From assembly GCA_012931725.1 (NCBI GenBank), contig CM022951.1:13096340-13160339 (forward strand): 64,000 nucleotides of DNA. The letters run 5' to 3'. The DNA is from Litsea cubeba. Lineage: Eukaryota; Streptophyta; Magnoliopsida; Laurales; Lauraceae. The notes beneath the pieces were generated by a model, which was not told where the DNA came from, did no database searches, and was given only the letters and a program-made list of their open reading frames with translations. Shown in pieces: positions 57,440 to 64,000 of this stretch. Each line of letters opens with the position of its first letter. The stretch's first letter is position 1. The position numbers were made by a program, and so were the translations under genes.

Positions 57440-58857
57440 CCTCGGGAGACTCGCTTTCTTGCTTTATGCTCTGTAATTTCCTTCAGTTTGTATTTGCTGA
57501 ACACTGTAACGAATGAGATTTTAATACAATTGAAGGTTTCTTCAAATACTCGTGCTTCTGTCTCTTTTAAGCCTGGTACTTCGATGCCTGAGTTCGGCAG
57601 AGTGCTTCCTGTCTGTAGTGCTTCTGCTTCTCGGCCTTGTAAACATCTTTTGCAATCAATGAAAGACGGGTTTCTTGTGAATTTTCTCTTGGCATTTGTC
57701 TCTCTTTCCTTTCTGGGTGTGCATCGAATGGTATTGAATGCCTTTACTGTGTGGCGTGGCCCTTGAGGTAGAAAGAGTCGTCAGTGCTGGTTTTCTGTAT
57801 TCTGGAGACCATAAATAGCAACAAACGAGGTGGCACGGCTGACGAGGGAATCGGACGGATGTCTCCACGTGGCGCCATAGGGGCCGCTGGTCAACAGCCG
57901 TGCACCCCCAGTAACGCGTGGGAGACTTCGCCCTCATAACTTCTTTCGGAGACCGAGTCCTCCTCCTTCCTATAAATAGGGGTGGCAAGCTCGCCATGGG
58001 AGAAGAAAAGAACATAGCTGTAGGAATCATGTCCCGGAGGTGTCTGAAATCACTTGATCCGGGAGGAACCTTTGCGCCTGTGGACGGCTTACTCCAAGGG
58101 GGAAGTCCGCCGTGGTCTGCGCGCTCTCTGAAGTAACTCCCCGTGGGCCATGCGCTCTCTGAACGCGGGTTCACGGCCATCCGTCCCTGGCCAGACAGAA
58201 TGAGGATGCACTGCAGGGGGACGGCGGCGCATTCTCGTCCGACAAGGCCCTGTGCGCCCGTCGTACGGGAGGCGGGATGAGGCCCCGCTGGACCGGGAGG
58301 CTTCTTCAAGCTTGGCTGGTCCCACTGGCCGCCGAGGGTGTTGCAGAGCCCAGCGAGGTCTAGGGCCTCCGAACTGGAGGGGCTGTGCGATGCTTTTGGT
58401 CTGGCCGGCCATAGCGTGTTATAGAGCTCTGCGAAATTCAGGATCGCTCAGAACCTCTCGGCAACGGTCCGGCGTCGTGGAGTGAGCGAAGATCGGAGTC
58501 TTTCTGCTTTTCTTTATTTTCTGTTTTCAGAGGACTGTGATCCTCCTTTCTGTACTTCGCTCTTTGTCCCGTAACTTTTGTAACGAAGCAGTTTGCAATG
58601 GATAAAAAGGAATTCTGTGATTACCCAAACTGTGTACAGTGCTTTTGAGTTCTTTTTCTCATTTCTTTGCACTGTTCTGGAACACTTTCTGTGCTGTTTG
58701 TGTTTTGAGTGCTGGCACTGACCTCGAAACGGCTGGCTTTGGCCGAGACGAGCTGCCTCGTGCCGAAGTGGAGTCATCATCCCACTGGTCTCGGCCGCGG
58801 AAGCATGAGCTCGGCAATGATCTTTGAGGGGTGTAAAAACCCTGATCTTTGGAATCC
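57440..58857. other. Gypsy copy B non-coding region between antisense gene and repeat block
   Basis: Similar to copy A 25700-26930 in patches, including the stretch after the antisense stop. It holds no conserved frame. Copy A's 41-bp direct repeat is not seen here. Confidence 0.5.
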
Positions 58858-59690
58858 GGCCGAGTGTCCGAACTCGAGGCCTTCTCCAGGGCCCAAGGCC
58901 AGGAGCTTTAGGAAACGACCGAGTCTGGACTCGAGGCCTTTTCCAGGGCGGTGGGCCCGATTCGGCTGAGTGTGAACTCGAAGCCTCTCCATGGCCCAAG
59001 GCCAGGAGCTTTAGGAAACGACCGAGTGTGGACTCGAGGCCTTTTCCAGGGCGGTGGGCCCGATTCGGCTGAGTGTGAACTCGAAGCCTCTCCATGGACC
59101 AAGGCCAGGAGCTTTAGGAAACGACCGAGTCTGGACTCGAGGCCTTTTCCAGGGCGGTGGGCCCGATTCGGCTGAGTGTGAACTCGAAGCCTCTCCATGG
59201 CCCAAGGCCAGGAGCTTTAGGAAACGACCGAGTCTGGACTCGAGGCCTTTTCCAGGGCGGTGGGCCCGATTCGGCTGAGTGTGAACTCGAAGCCTCTCCA
59301 TGGCCCAAGGCCAGGAGCTTTAGGAAACGATCGAGTCTGGACTCGAGGCCTTTTCCAGGGCGGTGGGCCCGATTCGGCTGAGTGTGAACTCGAAGCCTCT
59401 CCATGGCCCAAGGCTAGGAGCTTTAGGAAACGACCGAGTCTGGACTCGAGGCCTTTTCCAGGGCGGTGGGCCCGATTCGGCTGAGTGTGAACTCGAAGCC
59501 TCTCCATGGCCCAAGGCCAGGAGCTTTAGGAAACGACCGAGTCTGGACTCGAGGCCTTTTCCAGGGCGGTGGGCCCGATTCGGCTGAGTGTGAACTCGAA
59601 GCCTCTCCATGGCCCAAGGCCAGGAGCTTTAGGAAACGACCGAGTCTGGACTCGAGGCCTTTTCCAGGGCGGTGGGCCCGTGCTGTCGGA
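58858..59690 (-). repeat. Tandem repeat block of copy B, 103-bp monomer, about eight units
   Basis: GCCAGGAGCTTTAGGAAACG recurs at about 58898, 59001, 59104, 59207, 59310, 59413, 59516 and 59619, so the period is exactly 103 bp. The first unit is shorter and more diverged. Middle units differ by only a few bases. The block ends shortly before the pol stop at 59765. In element orientation it shares TTTCCTAAAGC, CCCTGGAAA and GGCTTCGAGTTC with the 78-bp monomers of copy A. Confidence 0.95.
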
Positions 59691-59764
59691 ATCAGTCAGA
59701 GAGAGGCAACAAGTCGATGACAAAGTGAAAGCTGCTTTTATTAATTTTGAGACTCGATACATCT

Positions 59765-62700
59765 TTAGAAATAGAATTTCTTCAAGTGGGATGCATTCCA
59801 TGGTCTCGGCAATGGCTTGCCTTCTAAGTCTTCGAGCTTGTAGGCCGATTTTCCTGCCAGTGAGACTACTCTGAACGGGCCATGCCAGTTTGGGGCAAGT
59901 TTCCCCTCATTTGGTTCTCTGTCAGCTGGCAGGGTCTTCTTTAAAACGAGCTCTCCCGTGGTGAACCTTCTTTCTTTGACGTTTTGATTGTATGCCCTGG
60001 CTAACCGCTGCTGATAGTCGGTCAGTCTCAGGGCTGCTGCTTCTCGTCGCTCGTCCGCCAGCTCCAGCTCCATTGCCAGGTTCGTCTCGTTTCGACCTTG
60101 GTCGACCAGCTCTGTCCTCAGGGTAGGAAGGCCGATTTCCAAGGGAATGACCGCCTCCATCCCGTAGGCCAGAGAGAAAGGTGTTGCCGAGGTGGACCTC
60201 CTTGGAGTTTTTCTGTATGCCCACAGCACGCTCGGAAGCTCCTCTGTCCATCTGCCCTTTGCCTTGTCCAGTCGCTTCTTCAGGCCGTCCAGGATCACTT
60301 TGTTGGAGATTTCTGCCTGGCCATTACTCTGTGGATATGCCGGGGTGGAGTAATGGTTTCTGATGCCGTGCTCTCGGCAGAAGTCTTTGAAGGACTTGGA
60401 GTCGAACTGGGTCCGTTATCCGAGATCAGGGTCCGGGGGATGCCGAACCTCATGAGGATGTTTTTCCAAACGAAGTTCCTGGAGTCCCTGTCCGTGATGG
60501 AAGACAACGGTTCAGCCTCTATCCACTTTGTGAAGTAGTCCGTAGCCACTATCAGCCATCTCTTGTTCCCTGGAGCTCGGTGAAGAGGCCCCACAATGTC
60601 CAGGCCCCATTGAGCGAAGGGCCATGGGCTGGAGAGGGGACTCAGATCCTGTGCTGGCTGATGGAGGGAGTGGGAGAACTTCTGGCATTTCTCGCATTTC
60701 CTGGCGTAGACCTGGGCGTCCTTCTGCATGTAGGGCCACCAGTAGCTTTGGTTGATTGCTCTGTAGGCCAACGACCGACCTCCTATATGGCTGCCGCAGA
60801 TTCCTTCGTGGATCTCATACAGGAAGTCGTTCACCTTGGTCGGGTGGACGCATTGGAGGTATGGGCCTGTGAAGGACTTCCTGTAGAGTTTGCCTTCGGG
60901 AGAGAGCCAAAACCGAGCTGCCTTGAGCCTGATCTTGTGGGCTTCAGTCTTGTCCTCAGGGAGCTGATCGTCCTTCAGGTAGGCGACGATTGGGTCCATC
61001 CAGCTAGGGCCGAGGTCAGCACAGAGGGCAAGCCGAGATGAATGGAGTTCCAGACTTGACCTTGATACTGACCCGACCTCGATGGTCCTCTTCTTTCCTG
61101 CTTCAACAGCGGAGGCCAGGTTTGCAAGCGCATCTGCATGCGTGTTGGTATCTCGGGATATTTGCCTGACCTCGGCTTTTTGGAACTGGGAGAGTAGTTT
61201 TTTCGCCAGGGCTAAGTAGGCCGCCATCCTGTCGTCCCTGGCCTGATAGTTTCCAGCGAGCTGGCTAGTTACCAGTTGAGAGTCGCTGAAGATCTCCAGG
61301 TGCTGGGCTCCGAGGATTTGGGCGCTGTTCAACCCTGCAATCAGCGCTTCGTACTCTGCCTCATTGTTCGTCGCTTTGAAGTCGAGGGTAAAAGCCTGCT
61401 CTATGACCAGTCCCTCTGGCGATTGGAGAACTATGCCGGCGCCAGCTCTCTTGGAGGTGGACGACCCGTCGACAAAGATCTTCCATGCTGAGGTGGGACA
61501 CTGTTCGGTCTCGGACTCTTCGTGCCCTGTGCCCCCCAGTGCCGTGCCGAGCTGGGTCGGAGCCGGGTTGGGGGAGGCGAATTCGACAATGAAGTCTGCC
61601 AGGATCTGGGCTTTGATCGCAGTTCGGGGACGGTACTGTATGTCATACTGCCCCAGTTCAACTGCCCACTTTGATATGCGCCCTGAAAAGTCAGCTTTCT
61701 TGAACAATGAGCGGAGTGGGTGCTCCGTGATGACCACAATGGTGTGGGATTGAAAATAATGGGAGAGCTTGCGGGAGGCGGTGACAAGAGCCAACGCAAG
61801 CTTCTCCAACAGGAGGTACCTGGTCTCGGCATCGAGCAGGGTCTTGCTCGTGTAATAGATCGGCTTTTGAACTCCCTCGTCTTCCCTGATGAGGACGGAG
61901 CTCATTGCGTGATCCGAGACCGCAAGGTACAAATACAAAATCTCTCCCCGAGTCGGGGTGGAGAGTAGTGGTGGTGACATTAAATAAGTTTTGAGTGCGG
62001 CCAATGCCTGGTCGCACTCGGGGGTCCACTGGAACTTCAAATTTTTCTTAAGAAGCTGAAAGAAAGGCCTGCACTTATCTGATGAGCGGCTGATGAAGCG
62101 ATTGAGTGCGGCGGCCATTCCTGTGAGCCTCTGAACTTCCTTCGTAGTGGAGGGGCTCTGGATGCCCTGGATGGCAGTGATCTGATCCGGATTGGCCTCT
62201 ATCCCCCTCCGCGTTACCAAGCTGCCGAGGAACTTGCCAGAGGCTACGCCGAAGGCGCACTTGGAAGCGTTGAGCTTGAGCTTGTATGCGCGAAGGATGC
62301 CGAAGACTTGGCCGAGATCAGCCAGGTGGTCGCTGGAGCGCACAGATTTGACGACCATGTCGTCGATGTACACCTCTACCGATCGGCGGAGCTGGGCCTG
62401 GAACATTTTTGTGACGAGGCGCTGATAGGTCGCCCCCGCGTTCTTCAGCCCGAAGGGCATCACCTTATAGCAGTAAGTACCGCGGGGGGTGATGAATGAT
62501 GTTTTCTCCTCGTCAGGCTCGTAGAGTGGGATCTGATGATAGCCTCGGTAGGCGTCAAGGAAGCTCATTCGGTCGTGACCGGCGGTGGCGTCGATCAGTT
62601 GGTCAATCTTTGGGAGGGGAAAACTGTCCTTAGGGCAAGCCCTGTTCAGGTCGGTGAAGTCTACACACACCCTCCACTTCCCAGTTTTCTTCTTGACCAC

Positions 62701-64000
62701 CACCGTGTTGGCCAGCCATACCGGGTACTGGACATCCCGGATCTGTCTGCTGCTTTTAGCAGGTTGTCGACCTCTTCGACGACCGCATCTGTCTGCTGCA
62801 GCCCGGTCCTGCGGGCCCTCTGCACTACTGGTTTGTGGTCGGGGTCGACATTGAGCTTGTGGCACATAACCTCAGGGTCGACCCCAGGCATTTCGCTTGG
62901 GCTCCAAGCGAAGACGTCCACATTCTGCATCAAGAACCGAGATAGTTCGGCCCTTTCTTCGTCCGACAGCTGGGTGCCAATCAGGAAGAACCTGTCTGGG
63001 TCTGCTGGATCTATTCTGACCTCAGCCAGGTCCTCGATGCTCTTCTTCTCAGGGTCCCGGCCGATCTCATCGAGGCCTTTCTCGAACTCGGCCAGGTTGA
63101 CGCGTTCTGGCTCCTTCACTGCCGGGACTGCGGCCAGCATGCACTGCCTGGCCTGCTGCTGATCTCCCTCTACTGTGACTACCTCCATCTTGCCCTCCTT
63201 GTTCTCATGGACGAACTTCAGCTTTTGGTGGAGGGAAGATGGAACTGCCTCTAGCTTGTGGAGCCACGTTCTGCCCAGAATGGCATTGTAGGGAGAAGGG
63301 GCGTCCACAACCAGGAAGTCGGCCAGCACGGACGCTCCGCCAACTTGGGTTTCCAAGGTGATCCGACCCTTGGGATAGACTGGCGTGGCGGATAACCCTA
63401 GCAAGGGTGCTCGGACCTCCGTGAGGTCTGCTTCGGAGAGCTTCATCCTCTTGAAGCAGTCGTAGTAGAGGACCTCGGAGGAGCTGCCGGAGTCGACGAG
63501 GATCCTCTTCACGGTGAAGTCTCTCAGCTTCATGGTGAGGAGCAGGGGGTCGTTGTGAGGGACCTGGATTCCCTCTAGATCTCGATCCGAGAACGAGATG
63601 GCGGGTCGGTCGCGGCGGGCTTTCTTGGATGCCGGAGCGAGGTCGGCTTTCATTACTTCTTTCTCGTGCGAAGCCCGCCTGGCTTCGGCACGGGTTTGAG
63701 AGCTTCCCCGGGACGAGGAAGCGGGAGCCGAGGACGCCAGATGGATCACGTTGATGATCTTCTCTGAGTCCTCGCTGTCTGGAGCCTGGGCTGCGCTCTG
63801 GTGGATCCGGCCCTCGCTGCCGCCGGCATCACCTTCCTTGATGAACTCTGGGATGTGGCCCTCTTTGGCCAGCTTCTCCAGATACCACTGCAAAGTCTTG
63901 CATTCTTCAGTCCTGTGCCCGTTGCCCTTATGGAAGGCGCAGTAGAGCTTGCTTTGGGGGCCCTCGGTGGGTTCATTCCTCATGGGCTGAGGGTATTTGA
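59765..64000 (-). pseudogene. Gypsy copy B gag-pol polyprotein (partial, two frameshifts)
   Basis: The window shows the part from the gag zinc-knuckle region (YCAFHKGNGHRTEEC near 63930) through protease (DSGSS near 63490), reverse transcriptase (YIDDM near 62360), RNase H, the second RNase H-like domain (IFVDGSS near 61470) and integrase to the stop at 59765. Relative to copy A there is a net two-base insertion near 62743-62750, just before the reverse transcriptase core, and a one-base deletion near 60411-60415, after the second integrase aspartate. Three frames therefore carry the protein: 63983-62661, 62865-60295 and 60298-59765. In copy B the integrase C-terminus around the copy A break is uninterrupted. 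The 5' part of gag is outside the window. Confidence 0.9.

Larger units (their letters stand above)
53821..64000 (-). mobile_element. Ty3/Gypsy Tat-type element, copy B (minus strand, 5' end beyond the window)
   Basis: Read from right to left it contains part of gag, protease, reverse transcriptase, two RNase H domains, integrase, a 103-bp tandem repeat block, the antisense gene, a polypurine tract and the 3' LTR. Protein similarity to copy A is very high throughout. At least 10.18 kb is present; the rest of gag and the 5' LTR lie beyond 64000, so the target duplication cannot be checked. Two frameshifts in pol differ from that of copy A. Confidence 0.92.

Noticed and set aside
58777..59610. 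Series of near-identical 74- and 96-codon open frames on both strands
   Set aside because: They are translations of the 103-bp tandem repeat. A 103-bp period is not a multiple of three, so frames restart in each unit, and there is no gene family.

Overview
The window looks like nuclear DNA of a flowering plant. It is AT-rich non-coding sequence packed with LTR retrotransposons, MITEs, Mutator-like elements and LINE relics. I found no intact host gene, no tRNA or rRNA gene and no CRISPR array. The only host-gene traces are two first exons, both on the minus strand, that resemble terpene synthase N-termini: one is cut by the left edge, the other (about 11.8-12.7 kb) is split by a Mutator-like insertion. 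The species cannot be named from the sequence.

Layout. 1-300: terpene-synthase-like first exon with promoter. 0.3-11.8 kb: AT-rich sequence with a 194-bp CACTA MITE (4210-4403), two Mutator-like elements with long terminal inverted repeats and near-perfect 9-bp target duplications (4858-6028, 7071-8402), a degenerate ~148-bp tandem repeat (about 10.1-10.8 kb) and a LINE 3' end with poly(A). 11.8-12.7 kb: the interrupted terpene-synthase-like exon. 13-17.6 kb: several MITEs. 17637-39645: a Ty1/Copia element with two 2008-bp LTRs and TSD TCCCC. Its 5' LTR is split by a 12,359-bp Ty3/Gypsy element (18224-30582, TSD GAATC). 39.6-43.2 kb: featureless AT-rich DNA. 43.2-46.9 kb: minus-strand Gypsy 5' LTR (3.1 kb) with primer site and a gag stub. 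46.9-51.3 kb: gag relic, LTR-like relic and a LINE. 53821-64000: a second, minus-strand copy of the same Gypsy family, cut by the right window edge.

The most interesting object is the Gypsy family (copy A 18224-30582, copy B 53821 to beyond 64000). It has a Tat-type layout: gag, protease, reverse transcriptase, RNase H, a second RNase H-like domain and integrase. Between pol and the 3' LTR lie a tandem-repeat block and a gene on the opposite strand. That antisense gene has three exons with GT-AG introns, encodes 644 residues in both copies with no length change, and has its own TATA-like motif facing inward from next to the 3' LTR. In exon 1 I count about 18 silent and 5 replacement codon differences between copies. 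The pol frames of the two copies carry different frameshifts, while the antisense gene is open in both. The tandem repeats at the same place have different monomers (about 78 bp in A, 103 bp in B). The result is a conserved antisense gene beside a hypervariable repeat block.

All comparisons were made by eye. Identities, counts and domain names are readings of the sequence and of family knowledge, not search results.
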